Both the position numbers and the translations under genes were made by a program. Under the pieces are notes generated by a model. The model saw only the letters and a list, made by a program, of their open reading frames with translations, searched no databases and was not told where the DNA came from. From the NCBI RefSeq assembly GCF_039555335.1, contig NC_092637.1, forward strand, positions 46,269,613 through 46,333,612: a stretch of 64,000 nucleotides of DNA. Direction: 5' to 3'. Positions 10,271 to 22,656 of this stretch are shown one piece after another (position 1 is the first letter of the stretch; each line of letters begins with the position of its first letter). This DNA is from Amphiura filiformis (Eukaryota > Echinodermata > Ophiuroidea > Amphilepidida > Amphiuridae).

Positions 10271-10887
10271 GAACGTTTGGATAGTATTTATTGTGGGACA
10301 TTAGAGCACATCAGACATATCGAATTGCATTCTGAATACGAAGAATGTCCTTCTGATATCAAATAATTTTGATTTTTGAAATTCGCAATGTAATACACAT
10401 TTTATGGCAAATCATTAAAATTGATATTTTGATATTTAACAGTACTTGAAGTAAACTTTATAAATCTGATGATTTATACTTAAAGTGTATGTAGGTGGGA
10501 TGAAAAGCCGACGATCAATTGAAAATTTTGACCTTTCGTATTGAAGATATGGATTTTTTCCCAAAACACAAAAAAAGGTCTTTTGGGAAAAAAATCCATA
10601 TCTTCAATATGAAAGGTCAAAATTTTCAATTGACCGTCGGCTTTTCCTCCTGCTACATACACTTTAAGAATATATCATTAGATTTATAGAATTTACTTCG
10701 AGGACTGTTATATAGCAAAAATTTGAAAATATCAAATTTTTATAATTTGTCATAAAATTTGTATTATATTGTGATTTAAAAAAAATGAAAATTATTTGAT
10801 ATCAGAAAGACATGCTTCGTATTCAGAATGCAATTCGATAGGTCTGAGGTGCTCTCATGTCCCACAAAAAATACTGTCGAAACGCAA
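10271..10887. mobile_element. 617-bp full-length palindromic MITE
   Basis: The left half is the imperfect reverse complement of the right half over almost the whole length. The centre is GGGAAAAAAATCCATATCTT against its complement. The ends read GAACGTTTGGATAGTATTTA and a diverged complement. A half copy lies at about 33643-33800. No transposase. Confidence 0.88.
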
Positions 10888-11019
10888 TAAACGCTCATTT
10901 TGGATCCCTTAAGTATAAGGTAATTTTGTTTGTTTGTAAATAAGCAAAGAGATGAAACGTAGTTCAAGGAACACTTTTCTAAGGTCATCTTCACAAGCAC
11001 AAGAGGACACAGCAAGGTG

Positions 11020-11369
11020 TTTAATTTGTGTATAACTGTGTAAATGAAAAATAAATTTTCGGGGCTCGTGCATAAGACGCATCAACATTAGCGCGCATGC
11101 ATTATTTTGTCTAATTTCTCTCCCAACAAATAATACACGTTCATTAACCTGTAAGTTTGCAATATTTGTTTGTCTTTTAACATGTCTTGAGTGACAAAGA
11201 AAACAGTATTTACCATGATAAAATCATTGACATGCACATGTATAGACTATGTATTTAATTTTACTGCAGAATGTGAAATGTCTATTTCTCTTTTAACTTG
11301 TTTTAAGTGGAAAAAGAGAATCATATAATACCTGATGATAATAAGACTGTAAAAACTATTTTTATTGTT
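11020..11369. other. No gene seen
   Basis: Anonymous AT-rich DNA without recognised structure. Confidence 0.35.
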
Positions 11370-11666
11370 GTATAGTTGATGCGTTATTTTGATTTCACGA
11401 AGGATCTCTTGATAAACTTGATGCTATCATTGAATTACATGTACAGTCCTCTTGATCTTCCCTAGTAAAAGTGGCACAATTGTGATTTTACCCTTTCGTT
11501 GTTAACTAAACATATCTCGAGATTAAAACAAGCAAATTGAACAGCACAAACGGCATTTGAGAGCTAAGACTATGCCCTTGACGTTGATGTAAGCATCATT
11601 TCACAACGGTATTTTCTAATTGCCATAGAATGCGCTTTTCACTTGCACAATTGTTTTTGAGACAGG
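11370..11666 (-). mobile_element. MITE fragment (family of 27910-28361)
   Basis: Shares AAAGTGGCACAATTG, ATTTTACCCTTTC and AAACGGCATTTGA with the element in gene B intron 4. It keeps the right end, ACTTGCACAATTGTTTTTGA then GACAGG, which that copy lacks. Confidence 0.75.
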
Positions 11667-12778
11667 CGGTATGTGTTCATCATTGTAACCTTCCATCATA
11701 ATCCATCTACTTCGTTTTATTTCATACGATCCACTTCAACAGGTTAGATGCTCCTTGATAAGGCCAACCCCCCAATAAAACGCAGCAAAACAACAACAAC
11801 AACAAACAAGTTTGTTTCCTGTAGCACGCCATTACGTTTTTGACGGCTTATTTTGCGCATTAGATTTTTTTCACTTAAAAAAAAAAAAAAAACAAAACGG
11901 GAAAAAAATCGCAAAAAACAATATAAAACACTACTGGAGTAAACATTTACACATCACAACAAACAAGCGTAGTGAATGCATGATGGGGCTTCCTTAAATC
12001 ATCCTCTGTAGGAGGGTACACCACATTTCGCCATAATTCATTCTAGAAACGCTTGCTGTTAGAATAAGAAAAAGTTTAATGCTAAATTATTGCACATTCT
12101 AGGGAAGCGTGGTTACCGTTTTGAAATAACCGAATGAGAGGGTTTTCAAGAAAATATTTTTCCTGTCAAAACTGAAGCATCCTCTGTATAAAAGAAAATA
12201 TGAATATAAACTGCACACCATATATAACGATTCGTGATACCCAATTGTGGCACGTTTGATGTCGTTTGTGAGGCAGAGAATTTTATTTCAATTTTATATA
12301 CGCCAAAATATTTTTTAATTGAGCAAGAATAAGGATAGAAAAAACGTTGAAAATTCTATGTATAAATAACATTAGACCCGGCAAAAGATTACTGTTTCGT
12401 TTTGATGGTAATCTAATCTTTTATTTCCTGAAAAAACATTTGGGGTCTAAAATGGATTTTTTATGTAATTGATAAAAACATCGAACGTGTGTACAAGAAA
12501 AATGGTAGGTTCCTCTATAGTATTTTACTGACCATAGAAAAGTACTGACACCGTCGAGCACATGTCAAAATCGATATAATGTATTGTCCATATAGACGCG
12601 CATTTATCATGTTTATTGTCGGATTAACAACAATTAAGCGCTATTAATACACATTAGTGTTTTTAGGCAAATAAAATTCCAAAATATGGTACGCTTTCTG
12701 CTTTTGCTTGTCACGTGGTAGGCCTATTTTGAAGTTGCGATTATATCTTCAAATAAGTTTCAAATGGATTCCATCAAG
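11667..12778. other. No gene seen
   Basis: Includes an A-run at about 11878. It also has TTCAACAGGTTAGATGCT at about 11739, which also occurs just upstream of the gene B start (about 22698). No gene is supported. Confidence 0.35.
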
Positions 12779-13261
12779 ACAAGTGGCCGAGTGGTCTAAG
12801 GCGCTATAGACTGTCAGCAGAGGGACATTTTGGTAGACGAACGAGGTACCAATGTCTGACCACAGACGTGTGTAGGGGGTCACTTGAAATTAATGGAATG
12901 GCGTGTCTGCCGGGTTCCATCCACTGCGTGTGCCCCCGGGGGCCCTCCAAATAGCTAAAAAAATAGGTTCAGGGTAGATGAGCGTAGATGAGCATTTAAA
13001 ACCACCACCTTAGTGTGTGCAACGCTCTCCATATATCAACATCACAAACGGCAGACATTTTAACTTCTGCCAAAGGCCTGTCAGACCCCCAGGCCCCCCT
13101 GAAAATCAGCCAAACAAAGACGGGCAAGGTACCACTTGGGAACAATTCCAAATGAATGAGTGTAGTGTATAGAATACTAAATGGACAATAACAGACACAT
13201 AGTCCCCTGCACTACCGGTATCAGACACCCTAAAAGTACCGCCGGTCCCTCTGCTTTCAAC

Positions 13262-13736
13262 TAACCTAGGCTAGATATTGTCGATACCACTCAAAAATAA
13301 TCTTAAAAGAACAAACATAATTCATAGAATACGAAATAAGGTAAGACAGACATTTTGTCTGCTGCAATACCGAAAACAGACACCCCAAAATGGGCCACTA
13401 CCCCCAGCTTGCCAACTAGCCCGGGCTAGATATTGTCGGTACCACTCAAAAATAATTTTAAATGAACAAACATAGTTCATAGAATATGAAATAGGGTATG
13501 ACAGACATTTTGTCTGCTGCAATACCGAAAACAGACACCCCAAAATGGACTACTACCCCCAGCTTGCCAACTAGCCCGGGCTAGATATTGTCGATACCAC
13601 TAAAAAATAATCTTAAATGAACAAACATTGTTCATAGAACATGAAATAGGGTATGGCAGACAATTTGTCTGCTGCAATACCGGAAACAGACACCCCAAAT
13701 GGACCCCACCTCCAGATATCCAACTAGCCTGGACTA
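13262..13736. repeat. Tandem 155-bp subrepeats, left arm
   Basis: CTAGATATTGTCG recurs at 13271, 13426 and 13581, a period of 155. Each unit has ACATTTTGTCTGCTGCAATA and ACAGACACCCCAAAATGG. The array continues after the inserted MITE at 14554-14710 in a more diverged unit. Confidence 0.85.
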
Positions 13737-14553
13737 CAGTAAGCCAAAGAATTAAGGTACCAGTTATGTTCACCACTGTATATCCTAAATAGAGACAAAT
13801 ATGTCAAAATTAAAGCAGTCAATGCCTGTACTCGTTAGCTCTGATTTAAGACCTTATCTGTTGAAATTGGTTGAGAATTAAAGAAACGGTGATCTAAAAA
13901 CCTAATGAAGAAACAAAATCAAAAGTTTTTTTGTGTTCTAATCAATGAAAGCACGACGCTAGTTTTAACGTGCTAATCAAATCAAGGTATTGTTGGTCGA
14001 AGCAACCTAAAAATCGATTTCCATTATCTAGATCAATATATTATTGAAAATTAACACCTTGATGTTTTGCAAAAGTTCATTCTATAAATCGTATACTTTG
14101 CAAACTTGCTTAATTTATTGTTGTTAATGAGTTATGTGCGTTTTACAAAAGTGTTGCTGTTTCAGCCCTCTTTACAATGTAACTCAAGAAGCACAGCACC
14201 TATAAAAGTACATATGTGATATTTTAATTCTTCTACACCCTCGCTATGAATTGAGCAATGCAGTTTTTGCCAAAGCTCACTACCATTCGTAAGATGCTGT
14301 GAACTACCAAATCACAACAATTTAAAATAATTAATAACCTTAATGCAGCAAACTGCAACTTTTAAATTGTTATTTATTTGGGTTTTGGGATCGCTGTGTC
14401 TTTATTTCTTAAACATTATTTCAACGAATAAGATCTTAAATTCGCGATACAAGATGCAACTATTGGCTGCTGGTTCCAATTATGGCATATCTGTCTTTGT
14501 TTAGGATATACAGGAGGTGAACATAACTAGTACCTTAATTTTTTGGCTTACAG
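13737..14553. mobile_element. 817-bp MITE, Tc1/mariner-like, inside the left foldback arm
   Basis: Terminal inverted repeats of about 38 bp: CAGTAAGCCAAAGAATTAAG and the complement CTTAATTTTTTGGCTTACAG. They are flanked by TA on both sides (13735-13736 and 14554-14555). It interrupts the subrepeat array, so it is younger than the foldback element. No transposase. Confidence 0.85.
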
Positions 14554-14710
14554 TAGATACTGTCGGTACCACTCAAAAATAGTCTTAAATGAACAAGCAC
14601 ATTTCATAAAACTCGAAATAGGATATGACAGACATTTTGTCTGCTGCACTGCTGATACCAGACCCCTCCCAAAATTAACATCCTACCACTCACTGTCCTC
14701 GCCCCCCCGA

Positions 14711-16239
14711 TCACACTGATATATCTAGTCAACTTATTATTTATCTTTCAGTTATCTAATCAACTTATTTAATAAGGGGACATAATTACTGTTCTCAACT
14801 GGTGACTCGTATCTGCATATTCTACCTATTTCTTTCACAACAACAACGGGGGATAATGGATCCATGGTGCTGAAAGTGGGCATGTCAACCTCATATTTTG
14901 ATTTGAAACCTGTGTGAAAGTTTCAAATGTGTGTTTTAACAGAAAAGTCAATTTAGCTAAAAGACCTTTCTGCATTCACATGACCATATGTTCCATTTTG
15001 TGCATCTCGTGTATCTTAAATAATGAGCACAGGACATCTTCAATGATGTTTTTTCTACATTGTATACCCGAATTTACACATGCATAGAGTTTAAACTTTG
15101 GAAGCAACATGAGCCATTTCGTCGGCAGAGCACTATCGTAAGTGCAGTTTGGACAGAGGAGCATTTTTGTGTTTTGCGAAGTCGTTTGTTTCCCAGTAGC
15201 CATAAAATGACATGGGAATGTAAAACAATTTAATTTTAACAATTAACTATATAAACATGATAAATGTTGTTAAAGTTAATAAATAGATAAATTATTTATT
15301 GATTTAGATGTCGTAAGTGGCACATACCATAGTGTTACATGCACTCAAATAGAAATAAGTGTAGAGTGCAATACTATCGTATGTGCCACATAGGATAGCG
15401 TAGCAGCCACTGCTATTAGGATATGCGTAATATCAGCTCAAATGTCCAATATTTGTCATTTTATGTTACTTAACAACTGTTAATTTATTTAGGCACATAA
15501 TATTTACAATAGCAAGAAACCTTTTGCCCTAATGTTATCTCTCAAGATTTATTAATGAATCAAAAAGAAAAGAACACCATATTTAAACTTAGCCAGCTTG
15601 GTGACATCGCGTTTAGCCGTCACAGTTGGTGACTGTTTTGCACTTACGATAGTGTAGCATTCCGTGATTTTGTTGTTTAGGTCCAAGAAAGTATCGTGTG
15701 TGGCACATACGATGGTCTTGCAGCAGATGAAAAACAAAATTTAGCGTGCTAGACTATCGTAAGTGGCACATACGATAGTCTTGCAGGCATTAATAAAATT
15801 GCATTGAACTTATTTTATTTTATTGATTAAAAAATAATTAAGCAATTTTAAAACTTAAAACCTGGTTTAAAATATGTATTTTAACGACCTTCCATAATTC
15901 AACATCTCAAATTGGCCAAAAATTTCACTTACGATAGTATAGCCGACGATTTGGAATTAAGATGTCCATTATTCTGATGCAAAGTGAGTAGCTGTATTAA
16001 AATGTTCTTGAAATCATGAAGTTTCGAGGCATATTGAGTAAGTTTTTTGAAATGTTTAATATGTTTTCTTTAATGTAAATTCTGTGGACATGACATCATG
16101 ATAACACAAAACTAATTTGAAAATAATTGTTTTTGAATTTAATTAAAACACAATACCGATTGTCACACAAAACATCAATAATTGCATTGAAGATTTCTTT
16201 TTGTACTTTGGGTATTACATATTACTTATGTCATGTATG
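14711..16239. mobile_element. Core of foldback element with repeated ACTATCGTAAGTG palindrome
   Basis: A motif of the form ACTATCGTA-AGTGGCACA-TACGATAGT, perfect at 15753-15779, occurs in full or in half at about 15131, 15309, 15372, 15641, 15690, 15753 and 15926. Read on the minus strand, three neighbouring copies lie in one frame and give CKTIVCATYDS, CKTIVCATHDT and CYTIVSAK, with a stop between the first two. I do not recognise a protein. Confidence 0.65.
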
Positions 16240-16880
16240 TAGCCTGGTCGTGTTAGTAAGTTGGGTGGGATGTCCATTTTGTGTGTGTGTGTGGGTGTGG
16301 GGGTGGGGGTCTGGGTGGGCGTGTGTGTGTGGGGTCTGGTATATTTAGTGCAGCAGATAAAATGTGTGTCATTACCCATTAGGTGTTCTATGAAATGTGC
16401 TCGTCAGTTCATTTAGGATTTTTTTTGGTACCTACAATATATAGGCTGGGTTAGTTGGTAAGCTGGGGTAGGGGACAATTTTGGGGTGTCTATGAAGTAT
16501 GTTTGTTCATTTAAGTTTTTTGAGTGGTACCGACAACCGGGACCGACAATATCTAGCCCGGGCTAGTTGGCAAGCTGGGGTAAGGGTCATTTTGGGGTGT
16601 CTGTTTTCGGTATTGCAGCATACAAAATGTCTGTCATACCCTATTTCATGTTCTATGAACTATGTTTGTTCATTTAAGATTATTTTTGAGTGGTATCGAC
16701 AATATCTAGCCCGGGCTAGTTGGCAAGCTGGGGATAGTGGTCCATTTTGGGGTGTCTGTTTTCGGTATTGCAGCAGACAAAATGTCTGTCATACCCTATT
16801 TTGTGTTCTATGAATTATGTTTGTTCATTTAAGATTATTTTTGAGTGGTATCTACAATATCTAGCCTAGGCTAGTTGAAA
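16240..16880. repeat. Tandem subrepeats, right arm
   Basis: Inverted copies of the left arm units: TATCTAGCCCGGGCTAGTTG recurs and TTTTGGGGTGTCTG appears in each unit. The outermost and innermost units are more diverged. The innermost contains a GT-rich run at about 16280-16335. Confidence 0.82.
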
Positions 16881-17399
16881 ACAGGGGGGCCGCGGCGGTA
16901 CTTTAGGGTGTCTGATACCGGTAGTGCAGGGGACTATGTGTCTGTTATTGTCCATTTAGTATTCTATACACTACACTCATTTATTTGGAATTGTTCCTAA
17001 GTGGTACCTTGCTCATCTATGTTTGGCTGATTTTCAGGGGGGCCTGTGGGGTCTGACAGGCCTTTGACAGAAGTTAAAATGTCTGCCGTTTGTGATGTTG
17101 ATATATGGAGAACGTTGCGCACACTATGCTGGTGGTTTTGAATGGTACCACGCTGATCTACCCTGAACCCTATTTTTCTAGCTATTTGGAGGGCCCCCTG
17201 GTGCACACAGTGGGTGGAACCCGGCAGACACGCCATTCCGTTAATATCAAGTGACCCTCTACACACGTCTGTGGTCAGATATTGGTACCTCGTTCGTCTA
17301 CCAAAATGTCTCTCTCCTGACGGTCTACTAGGCTCATAGAGCATATCCAAAGCGGCGTGGTGCGCCGTGAGTTCGAACCCCGCCTCTGCCAAACTTTAA

Positions 17400-18114
17400 A
17401 AGAAGTAAAATTAAAATTAAAATTTAACTATTTTTAAAATTTCATATTGGGGAAATGTGACTGGGAGAATTTATGTATGGCGTGGAGTGGTGTGGTAGGA
17501 GGGTGATCCTATCTAGCGAAGATATTACAAACAGTGATGTTTACTAAATATACAAATGTATAACTAAAATGTTCTTATTATATTATGTATATCAGAGTTT
17601 CGCCGGAATTTAACCTTTTTAAGCACAGGAAAGATTCAAGTCCGTGTGATTTGGAGGTGAAACCGTGGCATGAAATTAAGCTCCTGATCAAGTTTCAAGT
17701 TTCAAGTTTTATTTCTTTTCATCTCAATTCACAAAAAGTCATACAAATAGAAATGCAAGATAAGAAATACTTAATGATAATTACTTATAGAAATACAATA
17801 TAAGAACATGAGAAGTGAAGAGATGTGGATGCCGCAAAGACGCAGGAGCGTGAAGCTTGTGGCACCCAATCTGAACAAGATGGAAATTTAACTTACGCTA
17901 CAATATTAATATGTACTACAGTGATGATATCATGTGGCCGAAATAAGAATAAATGAAATTTAATTGAACGGAATCATTAAATCAGATAATCAAAAGTACA
18001 ATAATAAAAAAATATAAAATAAATCATATATTTTGACACAAAGCTGAATGAAAGGAGAAGAGCCCCTATATAGGGTTACTTGAACGTTTAATGAGGTAAC
18101 AATCATAATTTGTT
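17400..18114. other. No gene seen
   Basis: AT-rich DNA with a small TTTCAAG direct repeat at about 17692-17710. No coding signal. Confidence 0.35.
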
Positions 18115-19082
18115 CAGAATGTAGGCGTAAAAATTGCTTCAAAAGCATCTTTTAATACATTTGTCCAAATTAGTGTGTATGAGGTGTGTTTTGAGCACAG
18201 AACAAAATAGTCTTATTGTTGAAGCAAACGATTAATTACCAAAACATAGGATAAAGAATTCAGACAAAAACGAACGAATACTTACCTAAAGCTTTAGGTT
18301 GAACAATTAAAAAAATTACCAAACATTTGATTAGGTAGTTTACCTAACATGCATACATTTTTGCATACCCCAATGGGTTGATCACACACGGGTAACAAAA
18401 TCATTTGGTACCTTCTGGCCCATGGACTATACCGTGAGATAAATAGGTGCAGCGCCACCAGTAAGCTATACAATAAACTTACAAGAATATCACTTAAAAA
18501 GTCTTTCACGTTGTGAGTTATGAACTATTTCCAAATTAATAAAACAAGTTTGGCATTTGTGTTGCGAGACCTAGTGCTATGTAAAATCCTGTACAGTCAG
18601 TGGATGGGGAGAGGCAACAGGGGCAAGAGCCTCGCCTCAGTGCACAGCACGTTGACGCCTCGGGTACTCAAATAAACACGACCTTGGCCATGCTAGATCT
18701 TCACATAATCATGATAATGCTCTAATGGTAAACCCTACATTATGTAACCCGAGGTGTCACATTACTTCTGATGGACTTATAGACCACTTGGCATGTGACG
18801 TCATTGCCCGGCAGTATGCGCGCGCATAATGGCAATTTCCATTGTTCGTTGCCCTGCAGTGTGCGTACGCATCGTAGTCTGCTAAGGGCACGTGCATTTT
18901 AAATCGCCCACCACATTTCATATAGTACAGGAAAGCCATTGAACAGTGTAGCGGCTCATTCGAGCATATCGATAGACGAGTCCCTCGCCTTTGTTGATAA
19001 ATAGTGATGTCAAGTGGTCTAAAATGTGATACCAAAACCTCTATTTCCTAAGCCAGTCTCATATTTTCGCGTTGGTTCTCAT

Positions 19083-19387
19083 TAAATAAATGTTGGTATT
19101 TATACAGCGCATATCACATGTGAACATGTACCAAAGCGCTTTACATTTATTCCGATGTCGTTAGAATTATACCAGCTGCCATACAATGCCCAAGGCATGC
19201 TCATACCTTTGGGCGGCGCTCAATGGACAATATTCATAACAGCTGCCATTTCACCCCTGTGTAGAGAGAGAGGCACGTAAGGTAAAGCGCCTTGCCCAAG
19301 AGCACAACACGATGGCACCGCCGGGGCTCGAACTCTCAACCCACCGATTACAAGGCAGAGCCTGTACCGCTGCGCCAACGTGCCCTG
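19083..19387 (-). repeat. tRNA-derived SINE
   Basis: On the minus strand it starts with an A-box region, GTTGGCGCAGCGGTACAGG, then a B box, GAGAGTTCGAGCCCC. A body with CTTGGGCAAGGCGCTTTACC follows, and a tail with AAAGCGCTTTGGTACATG and ATAAATACCAAC. tRNA-like head, conserved body and a GCGCT-containing tail are typical of widespread animal SINEs. Confidence 0.8.
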
Positions 19388-20055
19388 TCATTATTATGAA
19401 AATATGTGAGACAACATGACAAGGCCTTAAGGGGGTCGATCTTTTGTGCGTAATTATAGAGGGCCAGGGGATTCACTCTATCATTAAAAAAATTATTTGA
19501 AGAAGTCAAAGAGCCCTAGGAATAAAAACTGTAGTGTAAGTCATGCCAGATACAATTTCTTTATACGACAAAAATTAATTTTTGTAATCGATCAAAAAAC
19601 AAACGTTTTATATCAATTTTAAATTTAGCCTAAATCCGTAAATATGGTACCTCTCGCCCTTTTTTAGGTCAAGGCTATTTTTACCATTATGCAGCGAACC
19701 ATTGTTGAAGCTATTTCACATACATGTACAAAACATTCTAGAGAAAGAATGAGGACATATAGTGTTGAAATATCTTTTGTTGATTTCGAATGATAATGTC
19801 ATGAAGTCGTAAATTTTAAGGTCAAATTCCTAAAACCAAAACAAAACATTGCGACGCAGATAATTCCCGACTTACGCAATTTCATCATCACATCAGTGTC
19901 TTTATTATTTGTTTGAAACCTTTCCCAAACGCTCGTGCTATTTATGCATAAAACGGCTAATCTATCTTTACAAAACGCGTCTTTTTTTAGTAAACAAAAG
20001 GCTAAAGATGGCATTATGAGATTTATCTTTTATCATTACACTCCTCCGCTCAACT

Positions 20056-20132
20056 GCCACGGTGGCTGAGTGGTAAAGCGCTAGACGCGTAATCGAAGTT
20101 TAGAATCGCTGGTTCGAGTCCCAACGAAGCCC
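20056..20132 (+). pseudogene. tRNA-like sequence (degenerate)
   Basis: A box GGTGGCTGAGTGGTAAAGCG and B box GGTTCGAGTCCC are both good, and a T-run follows at 20141. The T-stem and anticodon stem do not pair, so this is a tRNA pseudogene or SINE head and not a working tRNA. Confidence 0.6.
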
Positions 20133-20252
20133 GTGTAAACTTTTTTTCTTCAAAATTCATGATCGCATTCCGAAATGAGTCACTTGTCGGTAAATCATGT
20201 ATCGTATCCTTAAATGATGCAATAATAAAGACATTCCAGACATTGATGTAAA

Positions 20253-20497
20253 CATTAGGAAATGAATTGGGAGAAAGCCTTCCGACAATAAGATACTATG
20301 CTTAGCCATCAGCCTAGGTGGCTTACGCTCCAGTAACTTCAGATGATTGAGCTCAGTAATACATCAAAGAATGTCGTCCAATTTATGAAAACAAATAGAT
20401 AATCAGCTTATCGGATTAAAAGCTTAGAGGGAAGGTCTTGCTGCTCAGCGAGTGTTAGTAATTATCAGAAGGTTTTCTCCAAATTCATTCTCTAATG
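20253..20497. mobile_element. 245-bp MITE, copy 1
   Basis: Terminal inverted repeats CATTAGGAAATGAATTGGGA and TTCTCCAAATTCATTCTCTAATG. A second copy lies inverted at 30260-30506 in gene B intron 6, sharing GATAATCAGCTTATCGGATT. Confidence 0.82.
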
Positions 20498-21110
20498 AAT
20501 ATTATTTGGATCAGTGACTCTCTATATCACCAAATGTGACATAGATGAAGAGTTTGGCATGATACATAATTCTGGATATGGCACCAAGTGGAATATTGTT
20601 CAACAAGAGTTCATATGAGTTGCGGTAAAGTAATTATATTCAAAACTCCCGCCAAAAAGGATGACATTATGTAGCTCAAAAACGGGTCAAATTCTTTATT
20701 CCACGCAAGATGTATTTTGCAAAAAGTCAGGAAAAACACGAGGACGCACCTAAAATACTCGATTTACAATGACAAGTAAATATTTCAAAATCATTTTATA
20801 TTGTACATCGCCAATGGTTTTACAGAATATTTCAAAACACAGATCATTTCGGCCAAACTTGGAAAACACCAACTTTAGAAAGATGTTGTGCAATTTCGAT
20901 AAGGAATGTCTAATTCTTAAAATTCAAATTTCCCAAGAAAAATGTTAAAAGTAACAAGCAGATCTAAATAGTCATAGATATGACAAACGACGCCAAGGAA
21001 AACGACAATATGTCATGCACGAATGACGTTGAAAACACAGCAAGAGTTCATGACCAAACACATATCAATTGTCGTTATGAAACCTTTCATGTCGGGCACT
21101 GTGACAGAAC

Positions 21111-21190
21111 TATATAGATAGACGACGACATACCATTGGCAGCCATTACTGTCATGAGAACCAACAAATGTTCCGATAAGGTAACATTAG
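21111..21190 (+). promoter_or_regulatory. Possible TATA box, small exon and splice donor upstream of gene B
   Basis: TATATAGATA at 21111 is followed by a short ATG frame at 21154 and by TTAG|GTAAGT at 21190. An acceptor-like TTTCAACAG ends at 22705, just before the gene B start. Joining them would give a non-coding first exon for gene B, since the joined upstream frame stops at once. This is inference only. Confidence 0.3.
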
Positions 21191-21504
21191 GTAAGTATTC
21201 GGTCGTTTTTACCTTAATTCTTTATCCTATGTTTTGTTAATTACTCGTTTGATTCAACAATTTAAGACTATTTTGTTCTGTGCTCAGAACACACCTCATA
21301 CACATCAATTTCGACAAATGTATTAAAAGATGTTTTTGAAGCACTTTTTACGCTTACATTTTGAAACAAATCCAGGAAGCTATACACATTTCTACACATT
21401 TATATTTAACTCAAACGAAATCTGTAAAAATTAATTTCACAAAAGTCCGTCAATTAAACGTAATGGCCACAGCATTTGCAAAAATATTGAACTAACTTGA
21501 TCTA

Positions 21505-22045
21505 CCGTAAAATGGGGTAACTTCGGTCAGCGGGATAACTTTGGTCGGTCAAATATATTTTTTAAATGGTCATATTTTCGTAAAGCAATATTTTAGTCAT
21601 ATTTGTTGTCAATTTGTTAAGAAATATATTTGGAAGAAATAATAGTTGATCATGTCAAATTTTCTCGAAATTTGCGAAAAACCAGGATTTTTAACCAAAA
21701 ATAAGCATTTTTTTACCTTGTTTTCAGAATAAAAATCGATATTTGTGAGCAAGGATGTATGCTTGATTAATTTTGCAAGGGGTCAAATGTCACAAAAAAA
21801 CAATAACTTGTCCGTATATAGCGAAGATCAATTTTTTTGGATTTTTTTTTCATGGAATGTAATGGTCAGGCTATTTTTAACCCCTAGGACACCCTTACAA
21901 AATTATCAAAAAATCTTTTTCAACTTCAAGGTGTAGAAGGGAACCCTAATGTCATAAAAAAGAGTTAATTAGAAATATAATTGGTTTTTTTAGAAGCAGT
22001 GGTTTAAAAACTCTGAAAAGTGCCCAAAGTTACCCCATTTTACGG
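21505..22045. mobile_element. 541-bp MITE, Tc1/mariner-like
   Basis: Terminal inverted repeats CCGTAAAATGGGGTAACTTC and AAGTTACCCCATTTTACGG, flanked by TA on both sides. The inside is AT-rich with no transposase. Confidence 0.85.
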
Positions 22046-22096
22046 TAACGTCCCGTGAAATCGTAGAAAGTTTCCGCAGATTAAACAAATATAATT

Positions 22097-22656
22097 ATAT
22101 GTGACCGTCCACGGCGAATGAGCCGTAAATTCCTCCCCGGTCAATTTTGTTTTATTTCGTGTTTAAAAATAAACATCATAAACTTAAAATGGTATATCAT
22201 TTGACTTCAAACGATATCCAGAAGCGGGGTTATGGTTTGTTAAATTTTGCTCCTTCAACAAAATTATTAATTTTTTACATGTGTCTCTTTTTCTCATAAT
22301 TGGCGGTCATTTCAAATCATCCCCAAGTCAACGAGGTTTAAGAAAGTTCTCTCATTGTTAATTGTTGGTTATGCATACCTGTACAAAATACAATGCCTGG
22401 TAACCCACCACTTGAACAGGAATTAACAAAAGCAAACAAAGACCAGAGCTATAAAAGTTCTATAGCCATCTAAGGTAGAAGTTTATTATCCACTTCAACA
22501 ATAGGATTATTGATTAGTTTTTGACTATAAAAATGGGACTGATGTCGGGCCAGCTTAAGTTACCGATGAATACGACCTTCGTACACATTTTATACCGTAA
22601 CTCAGAATACAATTTAGGGAATTTACGGCTCATTTGTGCTGCCGGGTCACATATAT
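22097..22656. mobile_element. 560-bp MITE directly upstream of gene B
   Basis: Ends are inverted: ATATGTGACC with AATGAGCCGTAAATTC on the left, and GAATTTACGGCTCATTTG with GGGTCACATAT on the right. It ends about 60 bases before the gene B start and contains GCTATAAAAG at about 22448, a TATA-like site that could serve gene B. Confidence 0.8.

Larger units (their letters stand above)
12807..17327. mobile_element. 4.5-kb foldback element with long arms of tandem subrepeats
   Basis: The ends are TAGACTGTCAG and CTGACGGTCTA. The outer parts of the arms (12807-13260 and 16880-17327) are unique inverted copies, for example GACATTTTGGTAGACGAACG. The inner parts consist of 155-bp tandem subrepeats. 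The core (14710-16240) has no transposase frame I can recognise. Long inverted arms with tandem subrepeats are typical of foldback elements such as the TU elements of sea urchins and FB of flies; the comparison is structural only. The left arm carries another MITE. Confidence 0.8.
12779..17390 (+). pseudogene. tRNA-like sequence split by a foldback element
   Basis: The left flank (12779-12806) has a tRNA 5' half with an A box, AAGTGGCCGAGTGGTCTAAG. The right flank (17328-17390) has a matching 3' half with a B box, GTGAGTTCGAACCCCG, ending CCTCTGCC. Between them lies the element 12807-17327. CTA is present on both sides of the insertion (12804-12806 and 17328-17330), as expected for a 3-bp target duplication. 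The arrangement resembles Leu/Ser-type tRNA promoters with a long variable arm, but the 5' acceptor strand does not pair well, so the target may have been a tRNA-derived SINE and not a functional tRNA gene. Confidence 0.7.
18115..21372. repeat. Pair of 185-bp inverted repeats about 2.9 kb apart
   Basis: 18115-18300 and 21180-21372 are diverged inverted copies: GTATGAGGTGTGTT, GAGCACAGAACAAAATAGTC and AAAACATAGGATAAAGAATT. Each carries TAGGTAAGTATTCG, a strong splice donor-like sequence, pointing outward from the space between them. Confidence 0.75.

Noticed and set aside
20056-20132. Functional tRNA gene
   Set aside because: A and B boxes are good but T-stem and anticodon stem do not pair.
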